In this document: positions 12,201 to 21,738 of the stretch, piece by piece
Layout: every line of letters starts with the position of its first letter
Numbering within the stretch: the stretch's first letter is position 1
Assembly (NCBI GenBank): GCA_029449235.1
Contig: JANATG010000022.1
Coordinates: forward strand, 496,001-560,000
DNA from: Linnemannia schmuckeri
Lineage: Eukaryota; Mortierellomycota; Mortierellomycetes; Mortierellales; Mortierellaceae
Direction: 5' to 3'
DNA length: 64,000 nucleotides
Translations under genes and position numbers: made by a program
The notes under the pieces: generated by a model
What the model was told of the DNA's origin: nothing
What the model saw: only the letters and a program-made list of their open reading frames with translations
Database searches by the model: none

Positions 12201-12234
<34 letters not shown>
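12151..12234 (+). mobile_element. LINE 3'-end remnant (fragment D) with A34 tail
   Basis: A short 3' terminus whose right part matches the end of copy F (CTTTTCACT…GAGAAATAAAATTGCGTACG), followed by A34 at 12201-12234. It borders the right duplication of copy C, so copy C inserted at or just before its 5' end. I cannot identify a duplication for this fragment. Confidence 0.7.
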
Positions 12235-12235
<1 letters not shown>

Positions 12236-12580
12236 AAGCCGTCGAATATTCATGAAGAATACTGGCAGTCCTTCTATAAAGGAGGTCAAGGAACAAAAAA
12301 AAGCGTTGGGCGGCGGGTTGAGCTGTAGTAGAGAAGAAAATCAACGTGTAACGCTAAGTCTGCAAATAGTGGCAAGTGTGTGTAACAATGAAAACTGAAA
12401 ATTGAATGTTGGACTTTGTGCTGTCTGTCGTGTCGAAAGGAAGGGAAAATGCTTGCTTTTTTGTGATCGCTGTATCCATAATTCAGCTCTTGCCCGTCAT
12501 AGAGATTGAGGCGCAGAAAGAAAAGGTGGAGTGAATGCATTGTACATCAAAATCATAGGTTACCGATTTGATTGCCTCAG
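12235..12580. other. Intergenic, no gene seen
   Basis: Unique-looking sequence right of the LINE stack. A/G-rich at first, without coding signal until the splice-acceptor-like CCTCAG at 12575-12580. Confidence 0.4.
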
Positions 12581-12884
12581 ATCATTGATGAAGATCTGGC
12601 ATTGCGCTTTAGAGTTTTTTCACTTTTTTTATGTCTCTCTTTCCTTTCTTCTCATCACGACGGCCACAGCCGCGACCACGATTATAAGTACTACCAGCCC
12701 GCAGTAACTCCAATTTTTGTTGCCTCCCGCTTGCCCGGTCAATGGAACTCATGACGAGATGGTGGCTTGGTCAGCTGAGATGTGGGTTTCGCAACTTCAC
12801 TTTCGACTGCAGAAGGAGACTGCGAGAGATGAGATTAGAAGGATCAAGGATTGTGACAGGCAGATCTCTTCCTTGTTCCGGTAG
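12581..12884 (+). pseudogene. Remnant of an unidentified coding exon (frame-shifted)
   Basis: Two adjoining reading frames look coding but do not connect. The first runs from an acceptor-like CCTCAG (IIDEDLALRFR, later SRDHDYKYYQPAVTP). The second starts near 12715, shifted by one base (GTHDEMVAWSAEMW through RIKDCDRQISSLFR), and ends at TAG 12882-12884. The second part has amphipathic, Gln/Arg/Glu-rich composition typical of real protein. No intron joins them cleanly, so this is probably the 3' end of a decayed gene near the transposon cluster. I do not recognise the family. Confidence 0.35.
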
Positions 12885-13604
12885 TTTTTCTCATTTGCAC
12901 TAGAAAAAAAGTCCAAAGTGTTCCAAATAAAATAAAAAATGAGTGTCGTGATTGTCATTCCATCTCAAACAGCAACTTGTGCTCATGGGTTGGTATTGAA
13001 CAGAGGGTAAGTTTCTGAAGGGTAGCGCGTGCGATGGAAGTGGGAATTCGCCAGCGTATGAAGAACAGACTTAAAGGAGGATATTATCATGGTCGGCGCG
13101 TCGTTTAGCAATAATTGTAAAAATTATGTTATTTAGTCGCTTACTATATCCGACATAGGCCATTCATTCAGTTCTCACGAGAAAATAATATATGTACGCG
13201 CACAAAAACGACAGAAAGAAAAAGCGTATGTGTGTGAGAGAAAGAGATGCGTGTGAAAGAATCCTTGAGAGCTTGATGTTGGTTTGCTGTTGGGAGAGAA
13301 AGAAGGGAAGAAGGGACGAAGAGAAGCGGAGAACAAAACAATTACATCTCTGGCCATCTAGTAAGAAAAAAGCAAGAATCCAAACCCCCATGAATGCGCC
13401 ACCTACACTCCTCTCTGTAATGTACGATGTGCGATAAGATAGAAAAGCAACAGCACATTTACCTTGGAGAGATTAAGAAGCGTAATAAGGAGGAAGAGGA
13501 GGAGGAGGAGGAGGAGGAAGAGGAGGGAGAAGGAGTAGACAAATTTCAACAACAACCAAAGAAAAAATGCCTTTTTTTTCAAATGCCCGGGACAAAAGAT
13601 AAAG
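12885..13604. other. Intergenic with GGA/GAA microsatellite
   Basis: No gene seen. A (GGA/GAA)n tract lies at about 13487-13535, and A/G-rich sequence runs from 13200 to 13340. Confidence 0.45.
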
Positions 13605-14008
13605 CTACTCCTCCTGAGGGCGCACAAGCTCAATCCAGCAGTCGTGAAGGTAGCCATCATCCAGCAGGGGCCAGCGCTTCGTGATCCAAACTTGATCTTC
13701 CTCGTAACCCATGACTCCTCGTGCCTTGAGATCCCCAGCTCAACATGACGCAGTTGCCTGAGGTCGTTGAGAAGATAAGAATTGGACATTTTATTCATGT
13801 AGACCTTCCAGCCACTGACCTTTTGCGTTGATATGCCTTTGTTCCATCCTGTCGATCTGTACAGTACTTCGGCTCCTAGTCGTTGGAGAAGAGCAAATAG
13901 GCAGTCCTGAGATATCCAAGCTTTATTAACCGACATTTTCCTGCCATCCAACTGGTGCCATGCAGCTTCTCGGTGATGTGTGTCATTGTTGTTGGCTTGG
14001 ACCTGCAC
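13605..14008 (-). pseudogene. Frame-shifted gene fragment, family unknown
   Basis: On the minus strand a frame with good coding character starts after an acceptor-like GTGCAG near 14005 (SVNKAWISQDCLFALLQRL, then GWKVYMNKMSNSYLLNDLR). It runs to RHVELG and is lost at a CCCC run near 13733-13736. A one-base shift there lets it continue as DLKARGVMGYEEDQVWITK and WPLLDDGYLHDCWIELV to a stop at 13605-13607. The two halves together look like one continuous protein end, so a single-base deletion (real or a sequencing error in a homopolymer) is the simplest explanation. There is no ATG at the 5' end, so upstream exons are missing or unrecognised. I cannot name the family. Confidence 0.5.
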
Positions 14009-14029
14009 TTGTTGGTTATGAACTTTCTA

Positions 14030-14064
14030 AACACACCACAATACATCTGAACACACCACAATAC
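14030..14064. repeat. Two direct copies of a 15-bp sequence
   Basis: AACACACCACAATAC occurs at 14030-14044 and 14050-14064, a 20-bp period with five bases between. It could be a small tandem duplication or the footprint of an excised element. Confidence 0.7.
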
Positions 14065-14213
14065 AAAAAAATATTAATGAGACAAGCTTGATACCAGTTG
14101 TCGGTCCTCCACCCCATCGCTCAATCACCCCTTCCTCCTTCATTGTTTACACACGTACCTCTCCCTCCCCTTTTCAAACAAAACCGTCTTAATAAAAATA
14201 AATACACAACCAC

Positions 14214-14766
14214 GGACATATCTATTTGTTGCCCACCCTTTTTTGGCTCCTTATATGTTGCCCATAGTAAAGTCTGTTCGTTGCCCCTCCCCCTCCCCCT
14301 CCCCCCAGTTGCCATCGGAGACTGAATACTCTTAAACGTTGCCAAAAAAGCGCCAATCTGTTGCCCACCCCGCAAAATTATTTGTCGCCCTTGACATAGC
14401 TGCCCCATGTGTTGAGCTGCATCCTCATGAGTCGCGTATTTTCTTTGCTCCCTTTCTCGTTCTCTTTCTCCCATCTGTATCATTCCTGACATGGTTGCCC
14501 CATGTATCAGCCGTATACCTATGAGGTTCCTGATGCACATGCATAGGACAAGTAGCAAAAGCTCAATTCTCTACAGATAGATGATGCCGCAGCGCAAATG
14601 GGGGAAGAGAGATAGGGCAACATATAGCGATAGAGTCATGGGCAACGTTTAAGATTTTGGGGTGGGCACCGGATTAGAGCAAAATTGTGAGCAGCGAATA
14701 GACTTTACTATGGGCAACATTTAAGGAGCCAAAAAGGATGGGCAACAAACAGGATATTCCCGGTCC
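14214..14766. mobile_element. MITE-like element with long terminal inverted repeats and mirrored GTTGCCC motifs
   Basis: The left end (about 14220-14285) and the reverse complement of the right end (about 14695-14760) match over roughly 60 bp with few differences; both contain TTTGTTGCCCA, TTTTTGGCTCCTTA and ATGTTGCCCATAGTAAAGTCT. The element is about 550 bp and has no ORF. GTTGCCC occurs forward at 14228, 14257, 14280, 14360 and 14494, and inverted at 14615, 14640, 14712 and 14740, so the motif array mirrors about the centre. A direct repeat of about 42 bp (near 14391 and 14486) lies inside. I could not find a clean target-site duplication, so termini are approximate and the superfamily is open. 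It ends 76 bp from the second tRNA-Ala gene. Confidence 0.75.
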
Positions 14767-14841
14767 TTAAGTGCATGAGCATGGACTTGAAGGCAAAAGG
14801 ATGCCCTGAGGAACCAGATGGCGGCAAAAGAAAGTCGTTAT

Positions 14842-14914
14842 TGGAGAACCTGGGCATCGATCCCAGTGCCTCTCGCATGCTAAGCGAGCGCTCTACCATT
14901 TGAGCTAGATCCCC
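14842..14914 (-). tRNA. tRNA-Ala (anticodon AGC), copy 2
   Basis: Base-for-base identical over 73 nt to the copy at 9377-9449, including the G3:U70 identity pair and the unusual U6:U67 mismatch. A T4 run follows the 3' end on the transcribed strand. The 3' flank resembles that of copy 1 for about 35 bp, while the 5' flanks differ. A LINE copy lies about 150 bp upstream of the tRNA 5' end and the MITE-like element lies downstream. Confidence 0.95.
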
Positions 14915-15039
14915 GACCGAACCAAGGAGCCAAGATGGATCCCTGATTGGACAACTTTGATGGTTTTCGTTTTTCGCTGCCCGCTTTGTACTACATTTAC
15001 AAATTTGCCACCAAAATTCAGGTACATGCAAATTTTGAC

Positions 15040-15040
<1 letters not shown>

Positions 15041-15070
<30 letters not shown>

Positions 15071-15684
15071 CGCGGTATCACCCCCAAGAGTATGTTAACT
15101 GAATGGTCCGCGGTTTTCCGAACCCCACAGTCCATCGCCAAGACAGTTTTGCATAGGTTTGTTGGCTACCTGGAGGCGCAGGCTTCGGAGTTGATATGGA
15201 AGCCTCGGTGCTCCGCGACGATCGCGTGGGAGCAGACACAAGGCATCTCCGTCAAGAACAAGACCTCCAAGTACACAGGTCCCCGAGGTGACTGGAGTCA
15301 GGGATACGGCTACATCACGCAAGATGGTTTTTGCCCGTGTGGCGCTTCGCTAGCCACACATGAGAATGGGCGCTGCCCTGGAGCGTCCATGGATCCACGC
15401 GCGGCCGATGAGCGGTTGCTGGATAGTTTGTTGGGAAGGAGGAGATTGTCATTGATGGAGAGGATGGGAAGAGTTCCTTTTATTCGTGTTTAGTTTTATT
15501 TTCTTCTATTGAAGCTGTGAGGAGCAGCGGCAATTGTTGCGCAGAGCCAGGTTGTGGACCGGACTGCGACTGGTGGATGGCTCTTGGAAGAGTTTGGTAT
15601 GTAGCTCCTTTCACTATCGAATGCTTCCCTTGGGCTTTTCACTAGAGAAATAAAATTGCGTACGAAAAAATAATAAATAAAAAA
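15041..15684 (+). mobile_element. 5'-truncated LINE, copy F, preceded by an A27 tract
   Basis: A27 at 15041-15067 is followed directly by LINE sequence (15068-15664) matching copies A and C from the ITPKSMLTEW segment to the 3' UTR end GAAATAAAATTGCGTACG, then an A-rich tail to 15684. The C-terminal frame is open to its stop at 15491-15493 and includes the Cys/His motif. The upstream A27 is best read as the tail of an earlier insertion into which copy F inserted, or as its A-rich target. Because the target is nearly pure A, a duplication cannot be delimited. The orientation relative to the neighbouring tRNA is the same as in the 9.6-12.2 kb stack. Confidence 0.88.
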
Positions 15685-15940
15685 GAGCAAGAAGTGGCTT
15701 CCAAAGAATAAAGTAAAGAAACGATATGAGGACTTGTTTGGACTCAGCATATGGTTGGTATATATTGGCTTAGAGTGTAGTGCTGTCAAAAGCATGGGAC
15801 TTAAGAAAATGGAAGAATTGAATGTCTATAAAAAATGGACTTTGGGCAATTGAGTAATAACGAGAGCAAATATATTTCTACAATGGTCGGATTTTTATAA
15901 AGAGTGGAGCAGAAGGTATTTTAATACATAGGGTGCTATT

Positions 15941-18900
15941 CTACATGTCGATATCCATATCGTTTGCAATCTCGGCAAGGATCGCCTCGTCCAGACTGCT
16001 GCCGTCATCTATGTCATCCTCGACTGGCGTTGCTGCAGTCAGAGACGAATTCTGCACCTCTGAATTGACAGCTTTACCGGCATCAGCTACAGCACCAGCA
16101 TCGACAGTCGTAGTGGCATCGGTCGCCTCCTTCTCCTCCCGCATGGTCTTTAATTCGTGTACACTGATCCACCCTGTCCGGCGCTCTTGACTCTTCTTGG
16201 CCCAGATCTCAAGCAGCCTACCCCTTCCTGCCGTTGGGATATACCGAGCATCCGGCAACATGATCTCCATCATCTCGAACACACTGTCAGGCTTGGGTTC
16301 CGTGTAGTCATCCTTGATCCATGCGCTAGTCGGCTTTTCGAAATCCATAATCACATCCGCCGTTCTCTGATGCCTAATATCAAATCCGTCTCCCTATCAA
16401 ATATGCAATCTTGTTAGTATTAAATAGCAATTGTAGATGCATGTTAAAAACCTAAGCCAAGCATAGCAATGGACTTCATACCTTTTTGAACATAAGAAGA
16501 ATTTCCTTGGTTGTTCGAAAGTAGGGTGAAGCGCGATTGAGATCCGAGTTGTTCAGCGCCGTTTTGTACCACACCAAATTCTCAACATATCGACAACCTA
16601 CCAAAGATGCGCATCAAAATTGATAAGTGTCGGCTTCTTTTGCTTCCAATGAATGACAAAAATAAAACCCATGATCAATTCTTACCGAGCCCATGCATGA
16701 TGCTGACGACCTCAGGCAAGATTGCCTTATGAGTCCACACACTCACAATTCCGTTTGGCATGAGCTCGAGCGCCTTCTCCATGATCTCTCCCTGTAGTTG
16801 TAAGATTGTGCATACAACTGTAAGTATCTAGTTTGTGCGCGCCCATCTTCGAAAATTAAAAGAGAACAGAATAAACAAAGAATGCAGTGACATACAAACT
16901 TGGGCATAGTCAGCCGGCATGCTCCGTCATTGCGACCGTCCTCGACGATAAAGTTCCATGGTGGATCAGCCAAAACGCCCTGGATGTCATTGACGGGTTC
17001 GTCAAATCCTTCTGATAATGAGGACCAGTCGAACGCGTGCATATCCTTGATTTCCATATAGCTATCGATAAACAACATATACGAGTCAGTGTATGGGATA
17101 GTGGGGACGAGCACAAATAATGGAGAAATAACAGCCCTAATTTAGTGACTCACGTGGACCCCTCGATTTCCGTTGAATCTGGATCCGCGACTGGTTGAAT
17201 TCTGTGAGCCCAAGTAGGCCGCTGCTCGACATCCTTGGGGATCATGGTTTTTGGTACGTCAGGGCATTCTACTCTGACCGGCTTGATGTTCTTCCAGAAG
17301 AGCGATAATCCTGTCTGCCCTTTGGCGTTGAGTATAGTAAGTGGTGTTTTCCTGACTTCTATAGGGACAATGGCCCTGGCTGGTGGTTTTGAGGTTGAGC
17401 TTAAGATCGCCGTTCCTGCGACTGTAAGCGAAATTGGTTGCCTAACTTTTGGAGTAGCAATCGTTGTAGCTGAGGTTTTCCTATTGGCACAAACAAGTAG
17501 CATCGACGTGGGTCAGGTCTCCTGGTTGATAATATAGTTGATCCGACAATAACGCCAATAACTGATTGAACAAATCTTACTTCATAAAGGACGAATACTC
17601 TGCAAGCTTGTCGTTGATGTCGACGACGGGTATCATTTCGCTCTCATCGATAGGTTGTTTTCCTGGTCTCAGAGACAATGCCTTCGGGACCGCCGGCGCT
17701 GTTGTGGCCTTGACCCTTGGAGCCTCTAATGTTGGCCGAAAATGCGTTGATGATGATGATCGAGAGGTTGTGGTAATGTTGGATGATGACCGAGAAGTGG
17801 AAGTGGCGGTGGTAGCGGTGTTGTTACTGTTGGCGGTTAGCGCAGAAATTATTGACGATCCAGAATCAACTCGCTTGGTCTTTGTTGGCACAGTACGACC
17901 ACTAAATGAATTGATTTTAGACGGTTAAATAAGTATTTGAACAATCCGAAGAAGACTCCGGAATGCAATCTTCAGCCTAAACATAACTTACGCCGGGTTG
18001 TTGTGGTATTCCTTGATCCAGCGGTTGATATTTGCCTCGATCTCCTTGACCTCGGGCGTGTTCCATCTCTCGCTTAGACCACTGACAGCCATCTCACCTC
18101 CAACAGACTTGTTCACCATAATCAGTTTGCCTCCCTCCCATGCGTAGGCTGGATCAGTCAGCTTCTTGGTCTCCAATAACTTCCTGTAATACGAACTACA
18201 CTGGTATCCGGCTTTGTGGCTGACCTTCATACTGAAGATCCCCCACGAAGTGCCAATTCTGATGCCCCTCGCCTTCCACTCTTCCAGTCTGACCATAAAC
18301 TCCTGCGCTGACTTTGCACTCCATGGTCCATTTTGCTGTCCTTCCGTAGGATCTAAATAATATACCAGAAGATGAAAGAGACTGTTATAACGTGTTCTTT
18401 CAGAAATTCTCCAAGAGAGGCGGTTGCGGACGAAATGGGAATCATAAGTCGAACGTACCGACAAAGCGATAGTAGAATCCTTCGACATTTGTTCTGCGGT
18501 GTTCCCAAGTCTTGATACGGACTTCTGACCAAGTCCTGACCTGAGCATGAGAAAAGACATCTTCCATGCCATTAACAGTCCTAGTAGGCTTGGCTCCCTT
18601 CGCTGAGCTATATTTTTTGCTCGGTTGCTTCTTGTGAGATAAAGTTGATGCTGAAGTGAAAGTGGTAGGTTTTCGATCTGTAAAGGACTCTCCTGCGCTG
18701 TTGGATGCTCTTGGTGCTCCTGCTGAAACAAAGTCGTCCATGTCATCCTGCTCTGGATCGATGTTATTGTCATCAGACTATTATGTGTAAGAAGCAAGTA
18801 AGGTTCAGTTTCGAGGTTAAGCAATTACAGGTAGCAAACCCACAGCATCCAATATACGATTGCGGATCTCACCTCTTTGCGAGCCTTCTTTGGACTTGGT

Positions 18901-19279
18901 GACTCCTCCCCTGCGAGCTCGCTGTCGTCTAACTCAGTCAAATCGAGAGGTCCCTAAAATGTAACAAAAATGTAACCAAAAAAACGAAAGACAGCTGTTG
19001 TCAGCAAAGCCGAGAGCTGCGCTGGACCATTTCAACGTTGCATGTGCATTCACTTGAGAGAGAAAGAGTGATGAAATGTTTCTACACTGGCATTACCCAT
19101 TCCTGCTCGATGGAGTCTGTCTTGGAAGCAACGGGTTGATGAGTCGTCGTCGTCGTCTCCTCGTTGAGTCGGATTCGCTTCAGGGACAGGTTGAGGGTGT
19201 TGAGGGGACCGTTGGCACTTGGGCTGTCGACAGTGGTGTGTTCCTCCTGTGGAGTCGAGGCATTGTCGGCAGCGAGCAT
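15941..19279 (-). CDS. MT-A70 family adenine-N6 methyltransferase with SANT/Myb-like N-terminal module
   Basis: Ten exons: 19097-19279, 18873-18953, 18459-18777, 17992-18352, 17581-17901, 17154-17480, 16896-17061, 16686-16791, 16482-16597 and 15941-16393, all GT-AG and in frame, giving 810 residues. Residues 563-566 are DPPW, the catalytic motif of MT-A70 enzymes, which transfer methyl from S-adenosylmethionine to the N6 of adenine. The remaining fold follows (YVENLVWYKT, FRTTKEILLMFKK, MEIMLPDARYIP). Residues about 203-255 resemble a SANT/Myb helix-turn-helix (GPWSAKSAQEF … SWGIFSMKVSHKAGYQCSSYY), so it may bind DNA. The region 310-420 is Ser/Thr-rich linker. Family members methylate mRNA, snRNA or DNA. 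Early-diverging fungi have abundant DNA 6mA, so a DNA target is plausible but not shown by sequence. An in-frame upstream ATG at 19426 exists; I chose the shorter start because the extra region looks non-coding. Confidence 0.9.
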
Positions 19280-20305
19280 TGGGATTTGGGGATGTGATGA
19301 AGGATGAAGAGAAGGAAAGTAAGAAGGCCAAAAGGTGTGTGGACGAGACTGTCTGTTCAAAAATAAACAAATATTCGCGTTCGCGACTCGACCTCGAACG
19401 CCACCATTTTTATTTGATCTGAGCATGAAGACAAAAAAGTAAATAAAGTGAAAGGTAAAACTTCCTTAGTACCCCTTGAAGAGGGTCTAGGGACTCAGTT
19501 AATGCTTTCATTGGTGAGGATAGGAGATTATAGTCTCAAAAGCCCGAGGGCCGTACAAGGTACCGGTTCGGCTACATACAGCTATATCGCATGGTGGCCG
19601 GTAGCAACATAGGCTCTTGCTACTCATTGGTATGTCATGAAGTCAATTGGTTCTAAAGAGCTGAATGACGGCGTGCGTGCACGGCTTGAATAAAGTGTGG
19701 ATGTGATACTTTAGCATGCTGACCGAGCGCGAATCGGTATTTACCGGCCACTCGCAGGTCAACAGGAATGCGATCGATCGATGTGAGAACGCACATAGAG
19801 CAATTGAAAGTAGTCAAGTTAAAGAGGGACCTTTGTTAAGTGAAGTGCTCTGACCATGGTTACTACTACTCTCTGGAGTAGTGACTAACTAGGGGTAAAG
19901 ACATCCAATGGGCGACGATCCCAGCTAAGTCTATGTATGTCCATGTGTCTAACAACTGTAATCCTCCTTTCTTCCCCACCGCACTGCCAGAGAGAGAGGA
20001 TGAATTGTTATCTTTCAGGTTTTAGCAATTGAATTATTTTTTCATCGTCCGGCTGTTCAGAGTACAAGAGTCCAGCGAAAGAGAGCACGCTCCGAAGGAA
20101 GGATGCGAGACCACTGCCTCCCTTCTGCAGAACGATAACATAAAATCGACCACCCAAACTGACCCAACAATTCTCAGACCTACCCTCGGTCCCTGTCTGT
20201 GCCTGTCTCCACACTACAAAATAAGAACTCTTCTTCTTCCCTCCTCTCATCTTTCTTCTTCTTCTTGATCACCCACACCCCATCCCTCTCCCCTCATTAC
20301 CAACA
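19280..20305. promoter_or_regulatory. Divergent intergenic region between methyltransferase and TSC13
   Basis: 1,026 bp with no coding signal. It must hold both promoters. A short hairpin, ACTACTC-TCTG-GAGTAGT, lies near 19868-19885, and C/T-rich sequence precedes the TSC13 start. No tRNA or known RNA fold was found despite a structured-looking stretch near 19540-19620. Confidence 0.5.
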
Positions 20306-21647
20306 ATGCAGTTGACCATCACCCCTCGGTCGCCAAAGTCGCGCAGCTTCCCCATCACCCTTGACTTTGTCGGCTCCCCTGCGGATGTCAGTGTCGACCA
20401 GGTCCAGGCTGCCATCGCCAAAAAGTTCCCGAAGTACTACGCCGACCGCCAGCGTTTGACTGTCGAAAAGACTGCTCTCGAATCCGGCAAGACTTTGGCC
20501 GACTATGGCCTCAAGGATGGCGACTCTGTTGCCTTTAAGGATCTCGGTATGGCACTTTTCATTATTCAGGACAAAGGAGAGCGACGATGTTATGTTTTGA
20601 ACAAAAGCAAACCGTTTTTTGACACACACGCACACAGACGCCTACCTTGTTTTGTGTTGATTCAGGGGGAGTGAAAAATGAATGGCATGTGGCTGACCAA
20701 GCTTAATTCCGTTATTGTTTTTTTTATCAATGAAAAATAGGCCCTCAGATTAGCTGGCGCACCGTCTTCTTGATCGAGTATGGTGGTCCCTTGGTTATCC
20801 ACCCCTTGGTCTACTACCTCCCCAAGCTGTTCTACGGCCAGGCTTTTGAGCACAGCTGGATGCAGACGTAGGTCCCTTTTTCGGTTGTTTTTCGCTTGAC
20901 AGGAAGCAAGGGCAGGACAGCAGAGTGCTACAATGACGGTTTGACATATATAATATCAAATGGAAAGAAACACAGCAAGCAGGAAGAGAAATCAATACGA
21001 TCTAAACCACACAGACTTGGAAGACACAAGATACAATCAAGAGATAAAGCAAACGAGCAATAATCTAACATGTATCTTTATTTTTCACTTTCATGATGAC
21101 CGATAGCGTTTCGTACTGGATGGTGATGCTCCACTTCTTGAAGCGCGAGTATGAGACTGTCTTTGTCCACCGCTTCTCCCACGGCACCATGCCCTTCCGC
21201 AACGTCTTCAAGAACAGTGCTCATTACCACTTGTTGTCCGGCCTCAATCTCGCCTACTGGGTCTACGGTCCCTGGAACGCCGCCGGAACAAAGTTGGCAG
21301 AGAGGAGCGACGCTCTTGTCTATGGATGCATTGCCCTGTACATCTTTGCCGAGCTCTCCAACTTCCACACCCACGTCACCCTCCGCAACTTGCGCCCCCC
21401 AGGCACTCGTGTCCGCAAGATCCCCCGCGGCTATGGTTTCGACTTGGTTTCGTGCCCCAACTACTTTTTTGAGACTTTGTCCTGGTTGGCTGTCTCGGTT
21501 CTGACCTTGTCTTGGTCTGCCCACTTATTCTTTGTCGTCGCCGTCGGTCAGATGTACATCTGGGCCGTTAAGAAGCACAAGGGCTACCGCAAGGAGTTCT
21601 CTGATTACCCCCGTGGCCGCAAGTCCATGTTCCCTTTCATTGCCTAA
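20306..21647 (+). CDS. TSC13: Very-long-chain enoyl-CoA reductase
   Basis: Catalyses the last step of the endoplasmic-reticulum fatty-acid elongation cycle, reducing trans-2-enoyl-CoA with NADPH to very-long-chain acyl-CoA used for sphingolipids. Exons 20306-20546, 20741-20867 and 21107-21647 give 302 residues, close to yeast Tsc13 (310). The N-terminal 80 residues form the ubiquitin-like region of this family (…LADYGLKDGDSVAFKDLG). The steroid-reductase-like membrane domain follows, with the diagnostic HFLKREYETVFVHRFS block and the C-terminal YRKEFSDYPRGRKSMFPFIA segment, which holds the family's catalytic Tyr region. Hydrophobic segments in exons 2 and 3 fit a polytopic ER protein. The last codons and stop are tandemly duplicated just downstream. 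Confidence 0.95.
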
Positions 21648-21738
21648 GGTGTGGTCCATCCTTCGACGTGCGTAGTCTATTTCCATTTTCCCTTTCATCG
21701 CCTAAGGTGTGGTCCATCCTTCGACCTGAGTAGTCTAC
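21632..21738 (+). repeat. TSC13: Tandem duplication of the TSC13 stop region
   Basis: About 49 bp beginning CCCTTTCATTGCCTAAGG at 21632 is repeated from 21690 with few changes (offset 58 bp). The unit contains the last three codons, the stop and the start of the 3' UTR. Only the first copy is in frame. Confidence 0.85.

Noticed and set aside
12105..12398. Lys-rich frame over the LINE A-tails
   Set aside because: Translation of poly(A) tails and duplications, not a gene.
19540..19620. Possible tRNA or 5S rRNA
   Set aside because: No cloverleaf, anticodon arm or internal promoter boxes could be fitted.
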